24,612 nt of DNA, taken from NCBI GenBank assembly GCA_035412805.1, contig DAONVO010000027.1:1-24612 (forward strand). Direction: 5' to 3'. Below the pieces are notes generated by a model, which was not told where the DNA came from, did not search any database, and worked only from the letters and a program-made list of their open reading frames with translations. Position 1 is the stretch's first letter. Each line of letters opens with the position of its first letter. Below are positions 7,705 to 16,769 of the stretch, in pieces. This stretch comes from DTU018 sp029550685. Its GTDB lineage: Bacteria; Bacillota; Syntrophomonadia; Syntrophomonadales; Syntrophomonadaceae. The position numbers and the translations under genes were made by a program.

Positions 7705-8199
7705 CTATTTATTCAATCTGTGTTGGACATAGCCGATCAGGCCGCCCTGAGCCATAATCTGCTGCATGAACTCAGGGAACGGTGCAGCCTGAAAACTTTC
7801 GCCGGTACGCATGTTTACTATTATTCCCTTTTCCAAATCCACTTCTACCTGGTCCCCATTCTCAATAGCCTGCACTGCTTCCTCACATTCCAATATGGGC
7901 AGACCGATGTTGATGGAGTTGCGGTAGAAAATGCGGGCAAAGGATGAAGCAATAACACAGGCTACTCCTGCTCCTTTTATAGCAATAGGGGCATGCTCTC
8001 TGGAACTGCCGCAGCCAAAATTTTTCCCGGCGATAATGATGTCCCCTGCCTGAACTTTTTGAGGAAAGCTGGGATCAGCATCTTCCATACAGTGCTGAGC
8101 CAGTTCAGCGGGATCTGCGGTATTAAGATAGCGAGCTGGAATAATAGCATCGGTATCAATATCAGCCCCAAATTTGTGAACCCTTCCGGTAAATTTCAT
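7705..8199 (-). CDS. leuD: 3-isopropylmalate dehydratase small subunit
   Basis: Small (swivelling) subunit of the LeuCD isomerase that interconverts 2- and 3-isopropylmalate; it partners LeuC encoded upstream. The 164-residue length fits the short bacterial/archaeal-type subunit. FGADIDTDAIIPARYLN and GKNFGCGSSREHAPIAIKGAG are the family's conserved blocks. I chose the ATG at 8199 (MKFTGRVHKFG), 7 nt behind GAGGGGAG; an ATG at 8205 is too close to that site, and the frame extending to 8232 has no ribosome-binding site. Confidence 0.96.
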   Translation of the reverse strand: MKFTGRVHKFGADIDTDAIIPARYLNTADPAELAQHCMEDADPSFPQKVQAGDIIIAGKNFGCGSSREHAPIAIKGAGVACVIASSFARIFYRNSINIGLPILECEEAVQAIENGDQVEVDLEKGIIVNMRTGESFQAAPFPEFMQQIMAQGGLIGYVQHRLNK

Positions 8200-8273
8200 A
8201 AACATACTCCCCTCAATCTTATTGATAAACATCCCCTGTGTATGACATCATTTGCGTAAAAGTTACCCAAGTG

Positions 8274-8444
8274 TGTCATCGCCCCAACATTAATCGTGAG
8301 CGATAGCGAACACCGGCAACCTTAATTGTGATCATAACCCTCAGGGTTTGAACACATCAGCAACATTATTTGTGACCAATTGAGAACATCAGTAGTACCC
8401 GAAGGGTGAAGTCCCCGAAGGAGAAGTCCTTTAGGGCAATGACA
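8274..8444. repeat. Dispersed modular repeat element, copy 2, in the leuC-leuD gap
   Basis: A 171-bp element bounded by TGTCATCGCCC (8274-8284) and GGGCAATGACA (8434-8444), imperfect inverted ends with one mismatch in 11. Between them are consecutive modules of 32 bp (8285-8316), 44 bp (8317-8360) and 32 bp (8361-8392), each beginning CAAC-NTTA and ending near AACA-YCRG. The tail, AGTACCC onward to AGTCCTTTAGGGCAATGACA, matches the tail of the copy at 6343-6530. Nothing codes here. Confidence 0.75.
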
Positions 8445-8493
8445 ATTTTGGAATCCTTTGCACAGCAGCGCCAATATAAGCATCTTTTTCTAT

Positions 8494-9759
8494 TTACCCC
8501 ACCACTTCCTGGGGCGGGGTTATGCGTCCGGTTACGGCACTGGCAGCAGCTACAGCCGGGCTGGCCAGGTATACTTCACTTTCCGGATGCCCCATGCGCC
8601 CAACGAAGTTGCGATTAGTAGTAGACAGAGATTTTTCACCTTTAGCCAGAATACCCATATGCCCACCCAGACAAGGTCCGCAGGTGGGGGTGCTGACAGC
8701 ACAACCTGCTTCTATGAAGGTTTCAATATATCCCCGGCGCATGGCCTCCAGGTAAATCTGCTGGGTGCCCGGGAAGATAATTACTCTCACTTCCGGATGC
8801 ACTTTACGCCCTTTAAGAATAGTGGCAGCTACCTCTAAATCCTCTAACCGCCCATTTGTGCAGGAGCCGATTACCACCTGATCAATCTGCACATGAGTGG
8901 CTTCACTTACTGGTCTGGTGTTCTCCGGCAGGTGGGGAAATGCTACCACCGGTTCCAATTGGCTCACATTATACTCGCGGACTTCCGCGTACTTGGCATC
9001 GGCATCTGATCTGAACAGCTGATAGGGTCTTTGGGCCCGTGATTGTATATAAGCCAGGGTGACATCGTCGGGAGCAATAATCCCGTTTTTGCCCCCGGCC
9101 TCGATGGCCATGTTGGCCATAGTTAACCGGTTATCCATGGACAGGCTTTCAATTACTTCCCCAGTGAATTCCATGGACATATAGCGGGCCCCATCTACGC
9201 CGATGTCGCCTATGGTATGGAGAATCAAATCCTTGCCTCCCACCCATTTTGGTAAAGTGCCGTAATATACAAACTTAATAGTATCAGGAACCTTAAACCA
9301 GGCTTCACCAGTAGCCATAGCTGCCGCCATATCAGTGGAGCCGACTCCCGTGGCAAAGGCCCCTACCGCACCATATGTACAGGTATGAGAATCGGCCCCG
9401 ATAATAAGATCACCGGGCAAAACCAAGCCCTGTTCCGGCAGCAGGCAGTGCTCTATGCCCATCTGCCCTACTTCAAAATAGTGCTTTATTCCGAAACGAC
9501 GGGCGAAATCACGGACCACTTTGGCCTGTTCGGCTGATTTTATATCTTTGTTAGGGGTAAAATGGTCCGGAACCAGCACTATACTATCCGGATTGTGGAC
9601 CTTTTCCAGGCCCAGGCGGGAAAATTCACTGATGGCCACCGGTGCGGTAACATCATTGCCCAAAATAACATCCACCCGGCAGTTAATCAGTTCCCCTGGT
9701 TCCACATATTCTTTATTGGCATGATAAGCCAGGATTTTTTGGCTGATGGTCATACCCAT
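8494..9759 (-). CDS. leuC: 3-isopropylmalate dehydratase large subunit
   Basis: Catalytic [4Fe-4S] subunit of isopropylmalate isomerase, aconitase superfamily. The 421-residue length fits the short LeuC type that pairs with a 164-residue LeuD. DHFTPNKDIKSAEQ, GADSHTCTYGAVGAFATGVGSTD and VIGSCTNGRLEDL are family blocks, and the cluster-binding cysteines are seen in GSCTNG and CGPCLGGH. It should also isomerise citramalate for the isoleucine route. ATG at 9759 (MGMTISQKI) lies 10 nt behind GAGGAG; a second ATG at 9753 is an alternative. The frame extending to 9876 would overlap leuA and is rejected. The gap to leuA is 37 bp. Confidence 0.97.
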   Translation of the reverse strand: MGMTISQKILAYHANKEYVEPGELINCRVDVILGNDVTAPVAISEFSRLGLEKVHNPDSIVLVPDHFTPNKDIKSAEQAKVVRDFARRFGIKHYFEVGQMGIEHCLLPEQGLVLPGDLIIGADSHTCTYGAVGAFATGVGSTDMAAAMATGEAWFKVPDTIKFVYYGTLPKWVGGKDLILHTIGDIGVDGARYMSMEFTGEVIESLSMDNRLTMANMAIEAGGKNGIIAPDDVTLAYIQSRAQRPYQLFRSDADAKYAEVREYNVSQLEPVVAFPHLPENTRPVSEATHVQIDQVVIGSCTNGRLEDLEVAATILKGRKVHPEVRVIIFPGTQQIYLEAMRRGYIETFIEAGCAVSTPTCGPCLGGHMGILAKGEKSLSTTNRNFVGRMGHPESEVYLASPAVAAASAVTGRITPPQEVVG

Positions 9760-9796
9760 TTTGCTGTAACTCCTCTCTTCGCTGATAGCAGACCAT

Positions 9797-11329
9797 TTAG
9801 GCCTGCCCTGCCTGCTGGTGTTTTTCATAATAATATTTATTGATAGCATTAATATAGGATTTGACACTGGCTTCAATAATATCGGTACTTAAGCCCCGGC
9901 CTCCATATATTTTGCCGTCAATTTCTATATGAGCTATGACTTCACCCAGAGCATCTTTACCGCCGCTGACAGCACTTAGCTTGTAGTCATGCATCTTGCC
10001 GTAAATATCCGTAATCTTGTCAACCGCATGACAGGCTGCGTCCACTGGCCCATCACCGGTAGCGGCCGCTTCAAACTCCATATTGTCAATGGCCAGTTTG
10101 ACGGTTGCCGTAGGCACGATGTTGGTACCGCTGGAAATGTGCAGGTAGGTCAGTTTAAATCTCTCCGGTATGGAAAGGACCTTATCATTGACCAGAGCCT
10201 GCAAATCCTCATTGGTAACCTCTTTTTTCTTATCAGCAGTCTCCTTGAATGCCTTAAAAGCTCGCTCCAGTTCTTCCTCGCTCAAATCATAACCCAGTTC
10301 CTGCATATGTGTCCGGAAAGCATGCCGCCCCGAGTGTTTGCCCAGGACCAGAGTACTGCGGGACAGCCCGATTAACTCAGGGCTCATGATCTCATAGGTG
10401 GTGCGTTCTTTTAATACTCCATCCTGGTGAATCCCTGACTCATGGGCAAAAGCATTTTTCCCCACTATGGCCTTGTTGGGCTGTACCTGCATACCGGTCA
10501 GGGTACTTACCAGCCGGCTGGTTCTAAAAAGCTCCCCGTAGTTGATATTAATATCCTTTTCAAAGAAAGCCCGACGGGTATACAAGGCCATTATTATCTC
10601 TTCCAAGGCGGCATTGCCGGCTCGTTCCCCTATACCGTTAACAGCGCACTCAACCTGACGGGCACCGGCAGCAATGCCGGCCAAGGAGTTAGCCACCGCC
10701 AGGCCCAGATCATCATGGCAGTGTACGCTTATTATTGCCTTGTCTATATTAGGTACCTTCTCACATATGGTGCGTATAAACTGACCGAATTCTTCCGGTA
10801 CCGCATAGCCCACCGTATCGGGAAGATTTACCACTGTAGCTCCGGCATCGATGACTTTTTCAACTACCTGGGCCAGAAAATCCACATCACTGCGGGAAGC
10901 ATCTTCGGCGGAGAATTCCACATTGCTGCAGTATTTACGGGCATATCTAACCGCTTCTACCGCCTGTTCCAGCACTTCCTGGCGGGTTTTCTGCAGTTTA
11001 TAGCGCAAATGAATATCTGATGTAGCCAGGAAAGTATGTATCCGTGGATTTTCTGCTTCACGGATAGCTTCCCAGGTACGATCGATGTCACCTTGTACTG
11101 CCCGGCATAACCCAGCGATTACAGGTCCCTTTACCTTACGGGCAATAGCCTGTACGGCTGCAAAATCACCAGGGGAGGCAATAGGAAAACCAGCTTCGAT
11201 AATATCCACTCCCAAACGGGCTAGCTGCTGAGCAATCTCCAGTTTCTCTTCCACATTCAGGCTGACTCCCGGTGATTGCTCACCATCTCTTAAGGTGGTA
11301 TCGAACAGGTAGATACGATTGCCGTTCAC
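9797..11329 (-). CDS. leuA: 2-isopropylmalate synthase
   Basis: Condenses acetyl-CoA with 2-oxoisovalerate, committing carbon to leucine. The protein has 510 residues. FDTTLRDGEQSPGVSL (residues 9-24) holds the metal-binding Asp and catalytic Arg, IIEAGFPIASPGD follows, then VHCHDDLGLAVANS with the HxH metal pair and VNGIGERAGNAALEE. The C-terminal third (from about 390, with ATGDGPVDAACHAVDKI) is the leucine-sensing LeuA_dimer domain, so feedback inhibition by leucine is expected. The start is GTG at 11329, 10 nt behind AGGAGG. In the 79-bp gap to ilvC a short imperfect hairpin (GTAACTGG against CCAGGTTAC) precedes the ribosome-binding site. Confidence 0.97.
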   Translation of the reverse strand: MNGNRIYLFDTTLRDGEQSPGVSLNVEEKLEIAQQLARLGVDIIEAGFPIASPGDFAAVQAIARKVKGPVIAGLCRAVQGDIDRTWEAIREAENPRIHTFLATSDIHLRYKLQKTRQEVLEQAVEAVRYARKYCSNVEFSAEDASRSDVDFLAQVVEKVIDAGATVVNLPDTVGYAVPEEFGQFIRTICEKVPNIDKAIISVHCHDDLGLAVANSLAGIAAGARQVECAVNGIGERAGNAALEEIIMALYTRRAFFEKDININYGELFRTSRLVSTLTGMQVQPNKAIVGKNAFAHESGIHQDGVLKERTTYEIMSPELIGLSRSTLVLGKHSGRHAFRTHMQELGYDLSEEELERAFKAFKETADKKKEVTNEDLQALVNDKVLSIPERFKLTYLHISSGTNIVPTATVKLAIDNMEFEAAATGDGPVDAACHAVDKITDIYGKMHDYKLSAVSGGKDALGEVIAHIEIDGKIYGGRGLSTDIIEASVKSYINAINKYYYEKHQQAGQA

Positions 11330-11408
11330 TAATTACAAACCTCCTACAGTAACCTGGAGCAGGAATACAACCACCCCAGTTACATTCCCTCTCCCAAGCC
11401 ACTCTGTT

Positions 11409-12419
11409 TTATTTATTCTTTAACCAGGGCATCATGCTTCTGAGTTCTGCCCCTACTTCTTCGATCAAGTGTTCCCGGTTCTGACGACGCAAAGCGTTAA
11501 ACTGGGGACGTCCTACTTGGTTTTCCAGCAACCAGTTTTTAGCGAAGCGGCCTTCCTGGATGTCTTTGAGAGCTTCCCACATGGCCATCCGGGCCTCTTC
11601 ACCGATTACTTTCGGCCCCATGATATAGTCTCCAAATTCGGCCGTATCACTGATAGAATAGCGCATATAACTCATACCGCCCTCATACATGAGATCCACG
11701 ATAAGTTTCATTTCATGCATACATTCAAAATAAGCGATCTCCGGCTGGTAACCAGCCTCTACCAGGGTTTCAAAGCCGGCTTTGATCAGTTCCGTAACTC
11801 CTCCGCAGAGAACACACTGTTCACCAAATAAATCAGTCTCGGTTTCTTCCTGGAAAGTAGTCTCAATTACTCCTGCCCGGGTGCAGCCAATACCGCATCC
11901 ATAGGCCAGGGCCAGATCTTTGGCCTGCCCGGTGTAATCCTGCTGCACAGCTACCAAGCCGGGAACGCCGGCGCCTCTTTCATATTCGCGACGTACAAGG
12001 TGGCCCGGACCTTTGGGAGCAATCATAAATACATCTATATAAGGAGGCGGTACAATCTGCCCGAAATGAATGTTGAAACCATGAGAAAATCCCAGGGCAT
12101 TGCCTTCCTTTAGGTAAGGTTTGATTTCTTCATTATATACACGGGCTTGAATCTCGTCGGGCAGGAGCACCTGGATGATATCACCGGCTTTAGATGCTTC
12201 GGCTACAGTCATAGGAGTGATACCCGCAGCAATAACTGCATTCCATTCCTTCTCGGTAGCTTCGTCAAAAGGTTTGCGTAAGCCCACCACTACATTAACT
12301 CCGCTGTCATGCAGGTTCTGAGCCTGCGCGTGGCCCTGGGAGCCAAATCCCAAAACCGCTACGGTTTTTCCCTTAAGAAGATCTAAATTAGCGTCTGCAT
12401 CATAATACATTTTAGCCAT
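11409..12419 (-). CDS. ilvC: Ketol-acid reductoisomerase
   Basis: NADPH-dependent Mg-enzyme converting acetolactate or acetohydroxybutyrate to the dihydroxy acids. The protein has 336 residues, the short class I form. GFGSQGHAQAQNLHDSG is the Rossmann loop. APKGPGHLVRREY and the metal-ligand block TDLFGEQCVLCGG (Asp and Glu) with YFECMHEMKLIVDL complete the active site. I chose ATG 12419 (MAKMYYDAD) behind AAGGAGG with 10-nt spacing; the ATG at 12428 nearly touches the ribosome-binding site. Confidence 0.97.
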   Translation of the reverse strand: MAKMYYDADANLDLLKGKTVAVLGFGSQGHAQAQNLHDSGVNVVVGLRKPFDEATEKEWNAVIAAGITPMTVAEASKAGDIIQVLLPDEIQARVYNEEIKPYLKEGNALGFSHGFNIHFGQIVPPPYIDVFMIAPKGPGHLVRREYERGAGVPGLVAVQQDYTGQAKDLALAYGCGIGCTRAGVIETTFQEETETDLFGEQCVLCGGVTELIKAGFETLVEAGYQPEIAYFECMHEMKLIVDLMYEGGMSYMRYSISDTAEFGDYIMGPKVIGEEARMAMWEALKDIQEGRFAKNWLLENQVGRPQFNALRRQNREHLIEEVGAELRSMMPWLKNK

Positions 12420-12461
12420 GTTTCCCATTCCTCCTTGTTATTGTACGGCAGCCAGCCGTTA

Positions 12462-12944
12462 CTATTTTGCTCCACCGCGCACCATAGCAACCTTGCCGGT
12501 GCGAACCAGCTCAATAATACCGAAAGGCTTCAGTGAGTCTTCGATGGCATCTATTTTACCGGAATCTCCGGTGGCTTCGATAATGAGGGAATTACGTCCA
12601 ATATCTACAATTCGGGCTCTAAAGATATCAACAATTTGTACTATGTCCGCCCGCACGTTGGCATCGGCTTTTACTTTTATCAGGACCAGTTCTCGTTCCA
12701 CGGCCCGCTCTCCAGTAATATCTACAATCTTGATAACTTCAACCAGTTTATAAAGCTGCTTGGTAACCTGCTCAATTATCCGATCATCACCCTCAACCAC
12801 TATGGTCATGCGGGAAATACCGGGATTCTCGGTTTCCCCTACCGCCAGGCTTTCAATGTTGTAGCCCCGGCGGCGGAACAGAGTTGTCACCCGGGTCAAA
12901 ACACCGGGTTTGTTTTCCACGGTTACTGACAAGGTATGGGTCAT
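12462..12944 (-). CDS. ilvN: Acetolactate synthase small (regulatory) subunit
   Basis: Regulatory partner of the IlvB catalytic subunit; it confers activation and valine feedback inhibition. The 160 residues fit the usual two-domain form. An N-terminal ACT domain (LSVTVENKPGVLTRVTTLFRRRGYNIESL) is followed by ISRMTIVV and a C-terminal ALS_ss_C-like half containing REL-LIKVKAD and the EATGDSGKIDA segment. The ATG overlaps the ilvB stop (TAATG at 12946-12942), so the two subunits are translationally coupled, as suits a fixed-ratio complex. GGGAGGTGA lies within the end of ilvB. Confidence 0.96.
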   Translation of the reverse strand: MTHTLSVTVENKPGVLTRVTTLFRRRGYNIESLAVGETENPGISRMTIVVEGDDRIIEQVTKQLYKLVEVIKIVDITGERAVERELVLIKVKADANVRADIVQIVDIFRARIVDIGRNSLIIEATGDSGKIDAIEDSLKPFGIIELVRTGKVAMVRGGAK

Positions 12945-14635
12945 TAACAGTCACCTCCCAGCATATTGTCCAGGGATCCGCCCGGCGGAACCATAGGATA
13001 TACATTGGCTTCCCGGTCTACCCAGAAATCAATTATTACCGGCCGGTCAGTCACCTGTAAGGCAGTTTTCAAGGCATTTTCCACTTCCTGAACATCCTTA
13101 ACCCTTATTCCTACTGCCCCATAGGCTTCAGCCAGTTTGACAAAATCCGGCTGCACACTGATATCGGTATGGGAGTAGCGTCCTCCATAAAACAGGCTCT
13201 GCCACTGGCGGACCATTCCCAGGTACTGGTTGTTGAGAATGCATATTATAATAGGTAACTTATATTGGACCGCAGTGCCTAGTTCTTGGATATTCATCTG
13301 GATACTGCCATCTCCAGCTATATCAATAACCGTCATATCCGGCCGGGCAATCTTGGCTCCCACGGCCGCAGGAAGCCCGAACCCCATGGTACCTAAGCCA
13401 CCTGAAGTAATAAATGTACGGGGATGCTTGAATTTGTAATACTGGGCTGCCCACATCTGGTTCTGCCCTACTTCGGTGGTTATTATGGCTTCCCCTTGAG
13501 TAAGCTCGTATATTTTTTCGATGATATGCTGGGGCATGATGCGACCTTCGGCTGAAGTTCCGTAGCGCAGGGGATACTCATCTTTCCAGCGTTCAATTGT
13601 GGCCAGCCACTCCTGGCGTTGGTTTTCTTCCAACGGGGCCAGGCGGCTATTGATGGCCTGCAGAACATCCCCCACATCGCCAACAATGGGAATGTCTACA
13701 GCTACATTCTTGCCTATTTCGGCAGCATCTATGTCAATATGGATAACCTTGGCATGAGGAGCAAAGGTCTCAATTTTCCCGGTTACCCTATCGTCAAACC
13801 GTACTCCAGCGGCTATCAGCAAATCACATTCACCAATGGCATAGTTGGCGTAGCGGGTGCCATGCATACCCAGCATCCCCAGAGACAGGTAATGGGCTGC
13901 CGGGAAACTTCCCATTCCCATAAGGGTGGTAGTCACCGGTATCTTCTGACTTTCCGCCAGTTTCCTTAATTCCTCCGAAGCATTGGAGGCAATCACCCCG
14001 CCTCCCGCATATATAACCGGCTTGCGGGCATTTTGGATCAGCTCTACGGCAGTTATTACCTGCCCGTAATTAAAGCCTTTCATAACCCGGTAACCCCGGA
14101 TATTAACCTCTTGGTCGGCAGGGGTCCAGTCAATAACTCGTTCCATAATGTCTTTGGGTAAATCTATTACCACGGGACCCGGCCGGTTGGTCCTGGCAAT
14201 GTAAAATGCCTCCCGGATAACCTGTTCGATATCCTCGGTCTTTTCTAACAGGTAGTTATGTTTAGTAATAGGAAGAGTAATCCCCGTAATGTCAGCTTCC
14301 TGGAAAGCATCCCGGCCAATTAGAGAAGATCCAACCTGACCAGTTAAACATACAATGGGTATGGAATCCATATTAGCGGTAGCTATTCCGGTTACTAGAT
14401 TGGTAGCTCCGGGACCAGAAGTACTAAGACAGACTCCTACTTTGCCAGTCACTCGCGCATAAGCATCAGCAGCATGAACCGCCCCTTGCTCGTGGCGCAC
14501 TAATATATGCCTAATATTAGAGTTATAGAGGGCATCATAAATGGGCAGCACTGCACCACCTGGGTATCCAAAAATAGTATCGACTCCTTCTCTCTGCAGG
14601 CACTGCAGCAGTATTTCAGCTCCTCTTAACTTCAT
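12944..14635 (-). CDS. ilvB: Acetolactate synthase large (catalytic) subunit
   Basis: Thiamine-diphosphate enzyme making acetolactate or acetohydroxybutyrate from pyruvate (and 2-oxobutyrate). The 563-residue protein has the three POX-type domains. VRHEQGAVHAADAYAR carries the ThDP-activating Glu (about residue 49), and PGATNLVTGIATA and PGPVVIDLPKD follow. The FAD/middle domain precedes GDGSIQMNIQELGTA through ICILNNQ, the GDG-NN ThDP motif. ATG at 14635 (MKLRGAEILL) follows GGAGGTGA; the longer frame to 14728 lacks a ribosome-binding site and runs across the ilvD-ilvB hairpin. The substrate for isoleucine would be 2-oxobutyrate from the CimA route. Confidence 0.97.
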   Translation of the reverse strand: MKLRGAEILLQCLQREGVDTIFGYPGGAVLPIYDALYNSNIRHILVRHEQGAVHAADAYARVTGKVGVCLSTSGPGATNLVTGIATANMDSIPIVCLTGQVGSSLIGRDAFQEADITGITLPITKHNYLLEKTEDIEQVIREAFYIARTNRPGPVVIDLPKDIMERVIDWTPADQEVNIRGYRVMKGFNYGQVITAVELIQNARKPVIYAGGGVIASNASEELRKLAESQKIPVTTTLMGMGSFPAAHYLSLGMLGMHGTRYANYAIGECDLLIAAGVRFDDRVTGKIETFAPHAKVIHIDIDAAEIGKNVAVDIPIVGDVGDVLQAINSRLAPLEENQRQEWLATIERWKDEYPLRYGTSAEGRIMPQHIIEKIYELTQGEAIITTEVGQNQMWAAQYYKFKHPRTFITSGGLGTMGFGLPAAVGAKIARPDMTVIDIAGDGSIQMNIQELGTAVQYKLPIIICILNNQYLGMVRQWQSLFYGGRYSHTDISVQPDFVKLAEAYGAVGIRVKDVQEVENALKTALQVTDRPVIIDFWVDREANVYPMVPPGGSLDNMLGGDC

Positions 14636-14737
14636 ATAGTCACCTCCAAATATTTTGCTTAGCCAAACTATCTCAAGCAATTCACCAGGCCTAACCAGCC
14701 CTACAGTCCAACATGATTGCGTTTGCATATATGATAA

Positions 14738-14761
14738 AAGCGGGCTGATGATGGCCCGCTT
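14738..14761 (-). terminator. Terminator-like hairpin between ilvD and ilvB
   Basis: On the minus strand AAGCGGGC and GCCCGCTT form a perfect 8-bp stem around an 8-nt loop. The U-tract is short (TTTT then ATC), so it looks like a weak or partial terminator, or a 3'-end stabiliser for ilvD mRNA, inside the operon. I see no convincing new promoter in the 148-bp gap. Confidence 0.5.
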
Positions 14762-14783
14762 CTGGTAGGAATTTGCGTATCAG

Positions 14784-16445
14784 CTACTTGCGGAATATGG
14801 CTCCGGAACTGGCTGATTGCACCATCTCAGCATATCGTTTCATATAACCGCTTTTTATTCGCGGCTCAGGTGAAGTCCATAACTCCCGGCGGCGGGATAA
14901 TTCCTTTTCATCTACTAAGAGTTCTAGTCGATTGGCTGGAATATCGATGCGTATTATATCCCCTTCTTCTACTAGAGCGATGGGCCCTCCTGCGGCCGCT
15001 TCCGGGGATACATGGCCGATGGAAGCTCCACGGGTTGCCCCGGAAAAACGTCCATCGGTTATTAATGCCACCTCCTTGTCAAGGCCCATACCAGCTACTG
15101 CGGAGGTGGGGGTAAGCATCTCACGCATTCCCGGACCACCCCGGGGACCTTCATAGCGGATAACTATTACATCACCAGGGAGAATTTTCTTGGATAAAAT
15201 GGCTTCTACAGCTTCCTCCTCGGAATTGAATACCCGAGCCGGTCCTTCATGCTGCATCATTTCCTCAGCTACGGCTCCTTTTTTAACCACAGCCCCTTCA
15301 GGGGCCAGGTTGCCAAATAGAATAGCCAATCCGCCGGTCGGGCTGTGGGAATTATCCAAAGGCCGGATTACATCATAATCCAGGACCGGATACTTGCCTA
15401 TGTTTTCACCAACGGTCTGACCGGTTGCCGTAATACAGCTGGTATACAACATTCCGCCTTTATTAAGCTCATTCAGCAAAGCCTGGACTCCTCCGGCCCG
15501 GTGGAAATCTTCGATGTGATGCCCGCCAGCCGGACTCAGTTTGCATAAATGGGGAGTCTGGTCACTGATCTGGTTAAACAGATCCAGATCAATATCCACC
15601 CCGGCCTCACCGGCGATGGCCATAAGATGCAGGACGGAATTGGTGGAACAGCCGATGGCCATATCAGCCCTTATGGCGTTGGCAAAAGACTGGGGAGTCA
15701 AAATGTCTAGAGGCCGTATATTCTTCTCCAGCAGTTCCATGATTTTCATGCCCGTCTTTTTAGCCAAACGAATCCTCTCGGAATAAACAGCTGGGATAGT
15801 ACCGTTGCCCGGCAATGCCATACCTAAGGCTTCGGTCAGGCAGTTCATGGAATTGGCGGTAAACATCCCAGAACAGGAACCACAGGTAGGACAGGCATTC
15901 TCCTCCAGTTCCGCCAGTTCCTCCGCCTGAAGCCGGCCAGAAGCAACAGCACCCACTGCTTCGAAGATCTGAGTAACACTTACCGCCTGGCCTTTAAAAC
16001 GTCCGGCCAGCATAGGACCGCCGCTGACAAAAATAGAGGGAATATTAAGCCGGGCTGCTGCCATCAGCATCCCCGGAACGATTTTATCGCAATTGGGAAT
16101 AAATACCAAGGCATCAAAAGCATGAGCGGTGGCCATTATTTCCACCGAATCGGCAATCAGTTCCCGGCTGCCCAGGGAGTATTTCATGCCAATGTGATTC
16201 ATGGCAATGCCATCACATACCCCGATAGTCTGGAACTCCAGGGGAACTCCTCCCATCATGCGAACTCCAGCCTTGACAGCCTCGGCAATTTTGTCCAAGT
16301 TTATGTGTCCAGGAACAATATCGTTATGAGAATTGACAATACCTATTAAGGGGCGTGCCATTTCTTCATCAGTCAAACCGAGGGCCTTAAACAACGCGCG
16401 ATGAGGCGCTTTTTCCAATCCGATTTTAACCTGATTACTCTTCAC
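14784..16445 (-). CDS. ilvD: Dihydroxy-acid dehydratase
   Basis: Fe-S enzyme that dehydrates dihydroxyisovalerate and dihydroxymethylvalerate to the oxo acids, the shared third step for valine, leucine and isoleucine. The protein has 553 residues. IVNSHNDIVPGH, IGVCDGIAMNHIGMKYSL, FIPNCDKIVPGML and CPTCGSCSGMFTANSMN are ILVD_EDD signatures and contain the probable cluster cysteines; the C-terminal domain shows DGRFSGATRGASIGH. GTG at 16445 is 8 nt behind GGGAGG; TTG at 16448 is possible. It is the first gene after the T-box leader. Confidence 0.97.
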   Translation of the reverse strand: MKSNQVKIGLEKAPHRALFKALGLTDEEMARPLIGIVNSHNDIVPGHINLDKIAEAVKAGVRMMGGVPLEFQTIGVCDGIAMNHIGMKYSLGSRELIADSVEIMATAHAFDALVFIPNCDKIVPGMLMAAARLNIPSIFVSGGPMLAGRFKGQAVSVTQIFEAVGAVASGRLQAEELAELEENACPTCGSCSGMFTANSMNCLTEALGMALPGNGTIPAVYSERIRLAKKTGMKIMELLEKNIRPLDILTPQSFANAIRADMAIGCSTNSVLHLMAIAGEAGVDIDLDLFNQISDQTPHLCKLSPAGGHHIEDFHRAGGVQALLNELNKGGMLYTSCITATGQTVGENIGKYPVLDYDVIRPLDNSHSPTGGLAILFGNLAPEGAVVKKGAVAEEMMQHEGPARVFNSEEEAVEAILSKKILPGDVIVIRYEGPRGGPGMREMLTPTSAVAGMGLDKEVALITDGRFSGATRGASIGHVSPEAAAGGPIALVEEGDIIRIDIPANRLELLVDEKELSRRRELWTSPEPRIKSGYMKRYAEMVQSASSGAIFRK

Positions 16446-16501
16446 CAACTATTCCTCCCTATTTTTCCGCCGTCCCCGACACTCCAATCGATTTTAGATA
16501 T

Positions 16502-16762
16502 AAAAAACCCTCTCGCCCGATCAGGGACGAGAGGGACTTCCCGCGGTACCACCCTGCTTGTTGCTATCACAGCAACCGCTTAATGTTTCCTTGATAACGG
16601 ACTTGCAGCGTCCGGCGCACCTACTAGGCGCAGGGCCGTTCAGATAGCGGCTCCGGGACGATGTCCAGGTGAAATATTGATACCGGCTTCCAGCTACACC
16701 GGCTCTCTGTAATCAAGGGATTTCACTGTTGCTTCCCATCATAGCCTGAAAATATGTAATTA
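16502..16762 (-). promoter_or_regulatory. T-box leader controlling the ilv-leu operon, probable Ile specifier
   Basis: On the minus strand the conserved T-box AGGGTGGTACCGCGG lies at 16555-16541. It is followed by a terminator (CCCTCTCG with CGAGAGGG, then six T, 16535-16502). The 5' part has a Stem I: GTGAAAT pairs with ATTTCAC, and inside are GAGAG, a CCGG-CCGG helix with the GTAGCTGGAA loop, then TATCAAT, where ATC would be the isoleucine specifier. Uncharged tRNA binding would favour the antiterminator. The T-box class is certain; the specifier codon is my reading of the fold. Confidence 0.93.
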
Positions 16763-16769
16763 TCTATAA

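Noticed and set aside
8285..8392. CRISPR array suggested by regular 32-bp units
   Set aside because: The units abut each other with no unique spacers, differ in sequence and in one length, and no cas genes are present.
10442..11020. Long plus-strand ORF of 192 codons opposite leuA
   Set aside because: It is a shadow of the clearly coding leuA frame and shows no domain or ribosome-binding site.
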